Made by a program: the position numbers and the translations under genes. 64,000 nucleotides of DNA, taken from assembly GCA_963662175.1 (NCBI GenBank), contig OY759214.1:101084115-101148114 (forward strand). The letters run 5' to 3'. Positions 46,275 to 57,670 of this stretch are shown here, in pieces. Position 1 is the stretch's first letter. Each line of letters begins with the position of its first letter. Source of the stretch: Aradus depressus (taxonomy: Eukaryota; Arthropoda; Insecta; Hemiptera; Aradidae). The notes under the pieces were generated by a model, which saw only the letters and a list, made by a program, of their open reading frames with translations, searched no databases and was not told where the DNA came from.

Positions 46275-46637
46275 TTCGCAAAATTAAAGAACTTCACACT
46301 CCACAAAATGTTCCTGTGTAAAAAATATAACAGCTCCAAAAAGATAGAAGGGATCAGCTGTTGTCCTGGCAGTAGAAATCGATTTATCAATCATATGAGA
46401 ATAAAATGTTGTTATGTGTAACTTAATTATTTTTTTCCATAATAAAAAGTTCTTATTATAATATTTTATAAAAAGATTCACTATTTACACATTTTTTCTC
46501 AATAAGAAGTGGTTAAATTTTTTGTCATGTAGGATATGGAAATTTTAAATTGTGTCCCCAGTTGCACTTGTAGCCGGTAGGTGTGCTGTGCTAGCCAGGC
46601 TGGGTCAAGTCAGTTTCGTTTCTTTAGTCTAAATTTT
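46275..46637. promoter_or_regulatory. Shared head-to-head promoter interval of UQCR10 and Arp1
   Basis: This 363-bp interval separates the start codons of two divergently transcribed housekeeping genes. It holds no open frame of note and no obvious transposon. The part next to Arp1 (46560-46620) is richer in G and C than its surroundings. I see no convincing TATA box. A bidirectional promoter is inferred from layout alone. Confidence 0.5.
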
Positions 46638-49600
46638 ATGATGGAGCCGTATGATGTGATTATTAATCAACCTGTTGTAATAGATAATGTAAGTTTATTA
46701 TTAATTGCTATTTATTTCACATAATTTTTCAAATATTAATTTTCAACTTATCCTATCTTTTTAGTGTACTATAATTGTTACTGTTTTGCATGGTTAAACA
46801 GCGTATTATTTATTCAGTTTTGTTCTTATCTATTTTTGTTTCTTGATTATTATTTTCATTAAGTTCTTTTTGAATTCACAGGGATCTGGTGTTATCAAAG
46901 CTGGCTTTGCTGGGGACCAAGTACCAAAATGTTGTTTTCCGAATTAGTAAGTTGAACAGTTGTGATTTTAAGTGTTACTCACTTAAGTATAGTAAAAAAT
47001 AATATTTAAAAATTGTGATCTCTTTTTAGTATTGGCCGGCCCAAACACATCCGTGTTATGGCAGGTGCATTAGAAGGGGATATATTTGTTGGCCCTAAGG
47101 CTGAAGAACACAGAGGATTATTAAGTTTACGGTATCCCATGGAGCATGGCATAGTGACTGATTGGAACGATATGGAGAGAATATGGCAGTATGTCTATGG
47201 AAACGATCAACTTCAAACCTTCTCAGAAGAACACCCTGTTCTTTTAACGGAAGCTCCGCTAAATCCCAAAAAAAATAGAGAAAAAGCTGCGGAAATATTT
47301 TTCGAAACATTTAATGTTCCCGCTCTTTATGTCTCAATGCAGGCCGTTCTCAGTTTGTAAGTATTTTTACTTTGTACTTTCTTATAAATAAATTTATTAT
47401 TTGTATTCTTCGTGAGTCAAATGAGAAAAAAAAACCAGTTGTCAAAAAATGTCAAGTATCCAGACTTCTCGCCTAGTTTTTCCATATTTTGAGGGTTTCC
47501 TTTGCATTCTTGATCTTTTCGAGAGACATTCTCAAACTATTTCACACCATGTATCCATGAAACGTTTTGTGACAAGTTAAGCCTGTGTGCGCTAGCTGCC
47601 GATGCATGGTCATTAGGTAGGTTTTATGAGCCTTCTGGGGAGGCGCGCACACGTTACTCAATAATTCCAAACATTTAGGCACATATTTGCCTCCTTTCTT
47701 TGTTCTACTACTCAGAAACAACTCAGAAAATCTTCTTATATAGGTTCAACCTAAACTGTTTAGAGGTTAGGTTAGGTTTTATGACTCATGCTCGGGCTTT
47801 AACAACGAGGTCATATCGCCTACTACCAAAGCGCTCTTCCGTCACTCTGGTGGACATGAGCCCGACTCTACTGTGGGAGTCCTAAATTTTGCCTACCCTA
47901 AATATTTAATCATCTAAGGTAGGGGTCTTTAACGAGTACCTGACATCGTACAGGCTCGGGACCATCGCTTAACGTCCCATCCGAAGGACGGCGTGCTTAA
48001 GTTTATTTTACCTCCCAGATAAAAACTCGGTCGGGCTACGAACCCACGACCTTGAGCTCAGAAGTCAAGCACGCATACCACTGAGCTACCGGCGCCCTCT
48101 AAACTGTTTAGATATTATTTTATAAAAATATCAATAAAATGTATAATAACGTATTGTTCTGGTGATAGTTGTGTACCACTAAACACTACAATAATGATTA
48201 TATTTTAATATTTATTTTTAATTATATTTTATAGTAATTTTTTGAAACTGAAAAGTAGGATTATATATATATATATATATATGATGCACTGGTGTTTTAC
48301 ACCTAGAGACCTAAGCATCCAGTGCTCTTATCCCTTCCCCGGAAGCGCTGGCTTTCCCTTTATTATTATTTTTATTACCTGTATGTTTATACTACCTAAA
48401 CCAAGTCCTTCATGAAGTGCTCAGTCTCCCAGTTCCCCTAATGAATCTGAGAATGCTCCCGTAGTCCAATCTTCTAAAATCCTCCTCTGCGATTACATCT
48501 CCACCAAAGTTATGGAGTCTCTTTCGCGTAAAAAAAGTAGGATTAGTTAGTATCTTGTCTAACAGTGTTCCCTAATCTATAGACCAAAATATATATTCTT
48601 GGTGTTGTGTCAAACGAAAAGCAAATGTAATCGTGAATTATGTCCATGTTCATAACAATGAAACCCAGGTTATCTGGATAGTTTTTTTCTCGAATGTTGT
48701 TGAAAGTAATTCTTGGATGGAGAAGAGCGAGGAAGAAGAAAAGAAAAAAGCGGTTTATCTGAGATTATTCTATTTAATTCACAGACTCCTGGACTAGTAA
48801 ATTATCCTTGTCATAATTTAACTAACAATAAGATTACTAGCCCTTATTCGTGTACTATGTATAATAAGTAACACTTATGTATTATTACATAAGATTTCAT
48901 TTACTAATAGGTTTTTTCTTAAAAGAATGCGAATAAGAGCTAGTATATTAAATATACTTAAATTATAATTATAACTAAAATAAATTTTATTTTAGTTATA
49001 CTGGGCATAAGAATTATTTTTTGTGCGATAATTGAGAAACATATTGTTTATTATTATAAAGGAAAGACGGGCGCCCCATTTTGTTCGGATAAAGAAGTTT
49101 TTACTGTATTGAAGGCAAGAAAATAAAATAAAAATGGCTCATAATTAAGTATATATTAAATATGTTTTTAAATTTATTTTTTGGCTATCAGCAGGATCAT
49201 TTCTCTCGGCTGTAATATCTGCAACTAACCCTGGTCTTAACAAAAAAAAAAAAAAGTTGTTTTAGAATGAAATTTGATTGTTTAATGTGTCTAATGGTTG
49301 TTTTTTGTTTAGATATGCGACAGGTCGAACTACAGGAGTGGTTCTAGACTCTGGCGATGGTGTCACTCATGCCGTCCCTATTTACGAAGGGTTTGCCATG
49401 CCACACAGCATCATGAGGATAGACATCGCAGGCAGGGATGTTTCTAGATATTTAAGGTAACTTACTAAATATTTTATTTAAATAACTATTATTGCATTAT
49501 TCTATGATTCAGCATTAATATATGTACAGTAGAGTGTCGATTATCTGAAAGTCAGTTATCTGAACGTTCAATTATTCGAACTGGCTTCATGGAAAAAAAA

Positions 49601-52600
49601 ATCAAATTAATTTTTCCATGAACTTCCATGAGGGAAACCTAATTAATTCTTAGAAAGAGCTTTGTTAGCTCCAGTATTGGGCCAATATTTGTTAACTAAG
49701 AACTAACGTGTATGTCTATGTATGTAATTTGTTCATTGGATTTTTCCACTGAATCCCTTTCCATTCGTATGGTCAGTTACCAGTCAATGCTCTCTGTTTC
49801 ATATCATTCAGTTTCATATCATTCATTTGTGGTCACATATTTTAAGTAAAACTTACAACATGTCAACAAAAAGGAAACGAGTAGTGCTTTCATTAAAAGA
49901 TAAAATAGAAATTATTATGCGGCTGAAGATAGATGAAACGGGTCAGGCATTAGCTATCAAGTTCGGTGTTGGTAAATCAACGAATAAAAAAATCAACGGA
50001 GAATAAAAAATAATTCTAATTAATGCACTAGCTATGCACTTGATATTGACAATGAGGAGGGCAGTTCATATCGTAAAACTATGAAAACACCGAAATCCTA
50101 ATTGTTGGAAACTACTTAACCTATTTTAATCAAATTTATTTGTCGTTAGTGGTAATCGTGAAGCCTATATATCTGCAGAATTTCATGTTTCTAGGTCAGT
50201 TGTTTTCCAAATTCGACCGGAGCACATATGATACAAAAATTCACCTGCATTTTTTGATTTTCGACATTATTTTTTCCTAAATACGTCATGTGACTATTTT
50301 CAGAAATGCTGATTTTTGAACTTCTTTTATTAGAAATATAAGGAATGTATTTATTACCTGGAATTTGTCTAGATTGGGGCTATTGTAGCTGTTTTCATTA
50401 TTGTAGGTGTAACAGTTTGGGGATCTAGGAGGCTGTGATAGACAGACAGAATAGTAAGAACAATAGATTTCCAACTTCTAAGTTGAGTAACGCGGACGTA
50501 TTGTGGAAACTTGTAATAAATAAATAAAACAATAGATTTCCGTTCGTACCCTCCAGGTTACGGAAGCTTGAACCGTATGGGTACCAAGTACACTTTGTTA
50601 TTAAGTAAAACTTCTGCATGCAGTAAATTATACGGTAGCATTCTTTGATAGTTATTTACCAGATGATTAGTCTAGATGTGTTACGTTTCGAGAGGGAGGG
50701 GGGCTTTATTAATTTTCCTTCAGCACTTCAGACCCCAAAATCAAAATATATTTTTCTATTTATATTTCTTAGTTTTCCGAAGATACGCGATGTGTTCATA
50801 TTATTCCTTTATTTGTAGGAAAATGTTCCTTCCACCATGTTCATACAATATTTTCCGAATTTTATACAATATAGAGATAGAGCTTCGTTTTGAGGTGAAA
50901 ACAGGGCAAACGATGGAAGTTTCACCTCAAAAAATTGGAAAAAAAAAAAGTAAATTGTTTTTTTGTTCTGTTTAGGCTTCTGTTGAGAAAGGAGGGTGTA
51001 CATTTAAAAACGACAGCCGAATTCGAAGTTGTGCGCACGATCAAAGAAAAGGCCTGCTACTTGGCTACAAATCCTCAGAAAGAAGATACTGCGGACACAG
51101 AGAAATTCCAGTACTTTCTTCCCGATGGAAGTTCATTGGATGTAAGATTTTTTTGTTCATATTTTAAAAGTTCTGTTGTTTGTACTTTAATTTAATATAA
51201 TCTTATTCTTACTGCGATTACATCATCACTTTTTAAAGCTCGTTTTAATCCTTTGTAATGAGATGTTAATCCTTGATTCCTGAAGTAAATGTTGGAGCCA
51301 ATCAATTGTATTCTTATTAATTTACTATTCGTATACTAGGATTCAGTGTGGATGTACAGCAGCCGGTAGTAATTAATCAAAAGTTGATTTTTTTTTCAAT
51401 GTAATTCGAATAGTACATCCGCTCATGAGGATGCCAGGTACAGGGGAGAGAAAGTGACAGTGCAATACCTCTCCCAGAACCCAGCGGCTCTACAATAACA
51501 CACTTTTCTTGTTTGAATGTATGTTCTGCTATCCTCTCTCCTCATCCCGACCCAGTCCTATCATCCAGACACCTCCAAGCACACCTGATAACCCTTCAGT
51601 CCTGGTACAAAAAGTAAACGACACGAAATCAGTTCACATCGTCTTCACCCTTCCTCGAAAATATCCCATCTCTATAAAAAACGAAGTCCGTTATCTATGC
51701 CTCATAATTCACAAACGACTATCTTGGAATCCTCACATGAGACTGAAAATACAAGGAATGATTTATAAACTTTTACTAAGACTACTAGACAAAAGATCCA
51801 AATTAATTTTGAAAACAAAACGACTTATACAACGCAGTACTCAAACCTATGTGGACTTACGGACTTGAAGTCTGGGGTTCTGCCAAGGCATGCAATCCTT
51901 TCAGTCGAATATCCTTCGTAAAATAGCCAATGCTCCTTATTATGTCTCCAACAAAACTCTTCACAGTGACCTTAACGTACCTTCTATTACCGAAGTCGCT
52001 AAATCCAAGTATAAAAAATGATTTTCTCTTAGTTCCCACAATAATCCTCTAGTCCATGCCCTCCATTCTGCCATACTTCCTCAACGACTGCTTAAGCGGC
52101 AATGGCCGAGAGACCTCCTTAGCAGCAGCAGTGACAGTGATTAGTTACAAATGAGAGGAAATCAGTGACTTGGGAGTGTCACCACTGGGTGATTTCTCCC
52201 CTCATGACATTTTGACATTGCCATTATCTCTCTATTAGCACATTTGCTTGTTGTATTTTTTTTATACAGTTGTCAATATCTATTTGTAAATAAAAAATCA
52301 TAATAATGTATGTTATGATTTATTGCAGATAGGAGGCGCTCGGTACCGCGCCCCAGAGGTCCTCTTCCGACCTGACCTCATTGGAGAGGAGTGTGAAGGT
52401 ATCCACGAAGTACTCGTCTATTCTATACAAAAGTCGGATCTGGACTTGAGGAGGGTCCTCTTCCAGAACATCGTACTGTCTGGAGGATCAACACTCTTTA
52501 AAGTAAGTTTAATGCACCGCCGGGGCTCTAGGCTCTACCAGTGTGAATGGTCCCAATCCCCTCACGTGACTTTCGGTTGTAGTTTTGAGATCGAGTTTTC

Positions 52601-54942
52601 CTTAGTGCAAAACTTCAACTCATGTGTGATCGATTGACGGTACTTACACCGTTACAGAGGAGATGTACTGAGAAATGTCTTGAGAACTTTTTATGTATAG
52701 ATAAACATTTTAAAAAAAGCTTTTGTACTGAGAAATGTCTTGAGAACTTTTTATGTATAGATAAACATTTTAAAAAAAGCTTTATTGCAGCTCAATTGAA
52801 AGATAGATATTAATTGCACGAGATCAGCAGAAAGGAAGAGTAAGAAATTAATGTTAATTTCAAGGTTATAGGTTAGGTTTTATGACTCATGCCCGGGCTT
52901 TAACTACGAGGTCATATCGCCTATCAGAGCGCTCTTTCGTCACTCTGGTGGGCATGAGCCCGACTCTACTCTGGGAGTCCTATAGTATGATTTCTATTGC
53001 TAACAATACAATATTTCCATTTTCAGGGATTCGGCGATCGACTGCTGTCCGAAATTAAGAAAGTTGCACCAAAAGACATTAAAATAAGGGTACGTAATTA
53101 CATATATTGCTTATTTTATCGCTCTTTTTATTTTCTAAAAAGTATCTTGTATACGCTGCTCGATACTTTTAACGCATATCCTTTTCGAATGAATGAACGT
53201 GGGCTATTCGACGTAAATATAGACATTCTGTGAGATTACTAATGTTTGAAAATCATACCTTCAAGACATCACAATGTTTACCTCAAATCTATCGGAGCTT
53301 TGATTTTTTTTTTCAAAAATCAACATGGCTGACATTTAAGTGAAGAAGAAGCAATGCGAGCCGCATTTTTGATTCAAGATGGACGAAACTAGACTTAAGA
53401 GGCAAGAGTTTTTGGAGTTCATCGGTCTTCCATATCCTAGAGTGTCTAGACGGTATGAGGAGACTGACAGCTATCAGAGAAGGCCGGGACAAGACCCTAA
53501 GAGACGAACATCTGCTACGGACTACAGGATCTTAGTGTTACAGTCTTGCGTAGAAGGTTTGTAACTGCTGGAGTGGCTAAGCTAACATTCGCTCGAGATG
53601 TTCACTTCATATTCTTTTCAACGATGAATCAAGATTTTTCCTGAGTTCAGATGCTAGGATTAAGTTGTGGCGAAGACCTGAGGAGCGATAAGTACAATGC
53701 AATATTGTTCATTGGTTTGTGGTGGAAGTTTTTTTGACAAACCTCTCATAGATATACTACAGACATCCTAAAAGAACATGTGATGTTCTTTGGATCCTTT
53801 GTCAGTAACAATTTTGTACTTATGCCCGACAATGCCAATGCCAGACCTCATACTGCCCAAATCTTCAAGAGGTTGGAATATGGACTAGCTTATTCGAAGT
53901 CCAAATCTCAATCAGGTCTGGGGCATGATTGGAAGGCGTCTGAGAGAACGACCAAGTCTGCCTTTAACCCTCAAGACATTCAGTTCTGCCATACAAGAAG
54001 AATAGGATAACTTGGACCAACAAGCAATATATGCTTTAATTCTCATTTCCCCACGCCATATGCAAAGTACCATATAATAACTGGCTAAGGGAAAAAACAA
54101 TATCAGACGCTTTTTGGAATTAATTAGTTTTTCAGTTTCCTTTATTTTTATTAATTTTTTTAAAAATAAAAGCTAAAATTTGTATTTTGTTTCTATGTTC
54201 TTACCTAATTAAATAAGACGTAAAGGAAACGTTGTGAAAATTTTGAATGTATTCAATTTTAGAAAGGTATGAGTTAATTGTGTTGAGCGGTATATTTGCC
54301 ACCGAATTAACATGATGAGTTTTGAAATTTTCAAAAAAATAGGCCAGTCAGTCTCCTAATTTATTGTCTTATTATTTTTATTTTATTTTTCAGTTGTCTA
54401 TAATAATAAAGCGCAAGTATTTAGGTCAACAACGTAATAGTGGTGAACATTTTTCTTTTAGATATATAGTTTTACACTCCTTCAAACAAGATCTCAAATC
54501 ATCGAAAGTTAAAATTTAACTATAAATCTCTCTCAAAAAAACGAGTCGTTCTTTAGATGTTTTGTCAAAACAGAATTCCACATTTTCGTTAGCTGATATT
54601 CACGAGTCCATTCTGTACTAAAGTTGAACACTCAGTTATATTGGGGATTTGCTGTGTCCCTATAGACTGTCTGTCCAAATATACCCTAACTGTTGGTACA
54701 AACTACACTCCTCAGCGCTCTGGTGTTCTGCAGTATTGAATGCCAGTATAACGTACGGTCTCTTCTCCGATAACTAATTTGATTATTTGCTTGTTCAGAT
54801 CTCAGCTCCTCAGGAACGATTGTACTCCACATGGATCGGAGGATCCATCCTGGCCTCTTTGGACACCTTCAAGAGGATGTGGGTGTCAAAACGAGAGTTC
54901 GAGGATGAAGGAGGCCGAGCGATACATCGTAAGACATTCTAG
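46638..54942 (+). CDS. Arp1: Arp1 / centractin (ACTR1), dynactin filament subunit, 8 exons, 377 aa
   Basis: Coding exons: 46638-46688, 46882-46946, 47030-47356, 49313-49456, 50976-51141, 52329-52502, 53027-53089, 54799-54942. All introns are GT-AG and phases agree; total 1134 nt, against 376 aa in human ACTR1A. Two adjacent ATGs open the frame; use of the second would give exactly 376 aa. The actin fold is evident: phosphate loop [14 protein letters not shown] (about 16-29), second loop [11 protein letters not shown] (about 158), adenosine motif [16 protein letters not shown] (about 300-315) and C-terminal [31 protein letters not shown], ending near residue 50, is typical of Arp1 rather than conventional actin. 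Arp1 forms the short actin-like filament of dynactin, the dynein adaptor. Introns hold a SINE, a Tigger head, a Jockey fragment and a Tc1 relic. Confidence 0.97.
47765..48098 (-). mobile_element. SINE family A, full-length copy with 14-bp target duplication
   Basis: CTAAACTGTTTAGA flanks the copy at 47751-47764 and 48099-48112. On the minus strand it begins AGGGCGCCGGTAGCTCAGTG (A box), has a B-box-like GTGGGTTCGTAGCCC, then GGGAGGTAAAATAAACTTAA, GTCCTTCGGATGGGACGTTA, GATGTCAGGTACTCGTTAAA, a CCCACAGTAGAGTCGGGCTC stretch, GTAGGCGATATGACCTCGTT and CATGAGTCATAAAACC, ending CTAACCTAACC. The head is tRNA-derived (a polymerase III promoter is likely); the body is 334 bp. It lies in Arp1 intron 3. 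Confidence 0.93.
48259..48540. repeat. (AT)n run and repeat of unknown family
   Basis: An (AT)n run of about 11 units (48261-48282) is followed by TACACCTAGAGACCTAAGCA and TCCAGTGCTCTTATC, the same motif as near 31625-31665. The plus-strand frame after it ([20 protein letters not shown]) might be a LINE ORF1 remnant; that is a guess. Confidence 0.45.
49527..50010 (+). mobile_element. Tigger/pogo element head, truncated
   Basis: After TA comes CAGTAGAGTGTCGATTATCTG, the inverted-repeat end common to Tigger/pogo elements (CAGT...TCGATTATC). About 330 bp further is an ATG frame with a CENP-B-type helix-turn-helix start. The DDE core and right end are missing. It lies in Arp1 intron 4. Confidence 0.8.
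49860..50006 (+). pseudogene. N-terminus of a Tigger transposase (48 codons)
   Basis: [20 protein letters not shown], then [20 protein letters not shown], matches the first helix-turn-helix of pogo/CENP-B-like transposases (KRKR...L..K..II..L..G.....A..F.VGKST). The frame shifts just after GKST and stops. Confidence 0.8.
51500..52145 (+). pseudogene. Jockey-clade LINE RT C-terminal fragment
   Basis: The order of motifs is that of the end of a Jockey-type ORF2: [20 protein letters not shown], then [19 protein letters not shown] in one frame; [53 protein letters not shown] and [20 protein letters not shown] in the next frames. There are at least two breaks. It lies in Arp1 intron 5. Confidence 0.82.
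52665..52784. repeat. 60-bp tandem duplication
   Basis: Two copies start GTACTGAGAAATGTCTTGAG at 52665 and 52725 and are identical until the last few bases. It lies in Arp1 intron 6. Confidence 0.95.
52866..52983 (-). mobile_element. SINE family A 3' fragment
   Basis: On the minus strand: GGACTCCCAGAGTAGAGTCG, GGGCTCATGCCCACCAGAGT, GACGAAAGAGCGCTCTGATA and CGATATGACCTCGTAG, with the end ATAAAACCTAACC. Only the last third of the family is present. Confidence 0.8.
53379..53995 (+). pseudogene. Tc1-type transposase relic
   Basis: The first frame has a paired-like region: [20 protein letters not shown], then [24 protein letters not shown]-type part follows: near 53619 a FNDESRF-like box, [14 protein letters not shown] (53650-53690), then [20 protein letters not shown] with [14 protein letters not shown] (53780-53880), the second catalytic aspartate region of Tc1 transposases. 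Frames are broken by stops. It lies in Arp1 intron 7. Confidence 0.85.
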
Positions 54943-57515
54943 CCGTAGTACAGTCTTGGGACTGGCTGGTGGCTCTTCTAAAGGAAACCGAGGGACAAAT
55001 TATAAAAAAATACAAATATGTCAAACATCAACATCCTCATTATTGCTAAGATAGTCTTCTTATTATTCAAAATCAACTAATAACTAGGTCAGATGCATAA
55101 AAATTAGTCATTGGTGACTTAAAATTTCAGATTTTATAATGCTATTCAGAAGACCTCAAACTAATTTTTGAAAGCCTAGCAAATGTTAGATGCCTTCTTA
55201 CATTCGAGTTGTCGAAAATTCTACAAGAAAAGCGAAACAATTCTGACACCTTTAATTTTCATTTTTTTTTCTTGATACTACCTGTATACGGAATACTTTT
55301 GAAATGCTGCCTTTAAACGAAAAAAAGAAAATAATGAACATTTTATGGTGTAGGTCTTTTTTCGCTTATATTTTTCACTATTTTGGAAATTGCTCTTGTT
55401 TTGTGACCCCACGTCTCACTTTTTAGATGCCTTTAACATTACTAGAATTTCTCTGAAATTGCAATTAGTTTTCCTGTTGTGTGGTACATATTTATGAACT
55501 GTTTTTTTATTATTATTTTTTTTTACGCTAAATATGCGTATATTTTCAAATATTTCCGTCGCCCTCGGTTGAAATACAATTATATATATTAATACAAGTA
55601 TACATGATACTTTCGTAATATAGTTATTTTAATAACTGCTTTTTCTTAAGCTTTTCTTGTAATTCGTCTTGAAGGCTTCTCTTATGATCGTCCAGCATAA
55701 GTGAAGCAGTTCTTGAGTAAGGTGTATGACAAGGATTCAGGGGTTAGACAGATACATAGACACGGAATGTAGTGTTTGTTTTAACCTGAATCACAATGTT
55801 GTGAAGGCAATTTTGAAATATAAAGCCATAAAATTATTGGCTCTCAGAAACTGTCCACAAAGTTTCCTTACGTTTATGTGAAGAAGCAAAAATAATATTA
55901 ATCAAGATATTTGAAATTGATGCTTCCTCAAAAATATCAGTTTTAAGAAAAATGCGTCCCTCTTAAATAACAACTGCATTGTCATCTACTCGTATACGCT
56001 TGAAACTATGAACTTTGGACATAAAATGAAACGTAGTTTGTGATTTTAACAATCCCTGGAAACCCTACAGTTCTGTACAACATTATAGTAGAGCGTCTGA
56101 CAAAGAGTTTCCTCTTCCCTTGTTTGGGCTTTTCCATCGCTGAATTATCTTGGTGGAAATGTACTCCATGCACTCCGCTAACTGTAAGAAGATTTTGTGA
56201 GAGTGCAGGATGCTGGCTTTAGATTTTTCACAACTTTTTGCATGTTTATGACCCATGAAGTACTTCCAAATTTTCCTCTTCAAATTTGTCTGTTTAATAT
56301 TGGAAGGATGTTGGCGAAATTTTATTTCCAGATTTTGTAATCTGCGTTGAAATATTCTTGTGTTCAATCAGATGTCATATATCAGGAGAAGAATTGCTAG
56401 AAGTCATATTAATAGTTTCGAGAAGTCTTTTGAGAATTTCTGGAGAAGTTTCATAACTTCTAATAAGGAAGGCCTTTAAACATGTCTAGAATGCATTTTA
56501 ACAATCCCTGGAAATCCTACAGTTTTGTACAACATTATAGTAGAGCATTGACAAATCTTCGATGAAAGTTTTCTAAAAATTCTATCTGAAATTTTAAGGA
56601 ATTGAAATGGCTAAGATTCTATGCATTGAGCCTCATATCTTGTGATAATGATCTGAGTATTGTATAGCCTTACAGCCCCTCGTCACCATTTACATACTAA
56701 GTACATACCTACTTATATATAAATTGTGTACATAAAAATTTCTGATAAATATAGTCGTTCATATATATATAATATAGTCGGCTTAATGTTATTTATTTAT
56801 ATTTTCGGATCCAAATCTACCTTTTAAAGCAATGTATGATGTGTTAGTGGTAATATTTTAAGTTTTTCACAGTTGTCTTTTGTTATTCGAACGCATTTAC
56901 AAATTTCAGTTTAAAGTAACTTTTATTTTGAAAATAATTACTCCAGGTATGGTTTAGATATTGTAAACTTAATGGCTTTGTTTTTAAGTATTGTATTATT
57001 TTAATTAAAAAATCATTAATTTTTTTTTATTTCAACTTAGCTTTGCATTATTGATATAAAACGTATTTATATATTTTTAGAGAAAGGTTTGTTATTCTTC
57101 CCGTAAATAGTTAAAAAAAAGTTAGGGACCTCTTCATGAATTGTTTGTTGAATTTGGCTTCTCAGTTACTCCATTTTCACAGGATTTCGTATAATTTTCT
57201 TTTGAGTTTTATCGAGGGTCAGTGCTTATAAAAAATAGATAGGATTGGGAGTGAGTCATAGTATTTCTTCTCATATCTCTAAATTCTAAGCCCTGCTCAT
57301 GACATAAAATACATCGAAACGTTGGCGATTAAATAGATGTGCATTTTTTACCTGGAGCGTACACTCAGTACCTCCAGAAGTAGCATTCTACAGTCATTAC
57401 TCAACATATATATTTGTTCAGTATACACATTTACGAAAACTGTATATCATTGTATTTCATCCTCATTATACAAAAGAAAACAAGTTTAACTTGCATGGAA
57501 ACTAATTTATGTTTT
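54943..57515 (+). other. Arp1 3' untranslated region and downstream spacer
   Basis: After the stop at 54940-54942 there is AT-rich sequence without genes. It contains a direct repeat (56044-56101 and 56496-56553). I could not pick the Arp1 polyadenylation site with confidence. Confidence 0.4.
56044..56553. repeat. Pair of 58-bp direct repeats about 450 bp apart
   Basis: TTTTAACAATCCCTGGAAAC at 56044 and TTTTAACAATCCCTGGAAAT at 56496 start two blocks that continue through TACAACATTATAGTAGAGC with only a few changes. The flanks differ. Origin unknown. Confidence 0.85.
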
Positions 57516-57670
57516 AAATCTAATTAATCAAGATCAGCTGTTCACGTTAAACAAAAATAGTGTTATAAAATTGCTCTTCAAAAAAATAATTAATAGTGCG
57601 GTTTTTACTGTGTTTGTAAAAACGTGAAACAGTGAAAAGTATCAGGGAGAGGACCTTTTCACCAAACGGA

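Noticed and set aside
47765..48098. True tRNA gene at the SINE head
   Set aside because: The A and B boxes are present, but the acceptor stem does not close and the sequence runs on into the SINE body with target duplications outside it.
50676..50975. Independent gene on the plus strand, 99 codons
   Set aside because: It lies in Arp1 intron 4, ends near the acceptor of the next Arp1 exon, and has no family resemblance.
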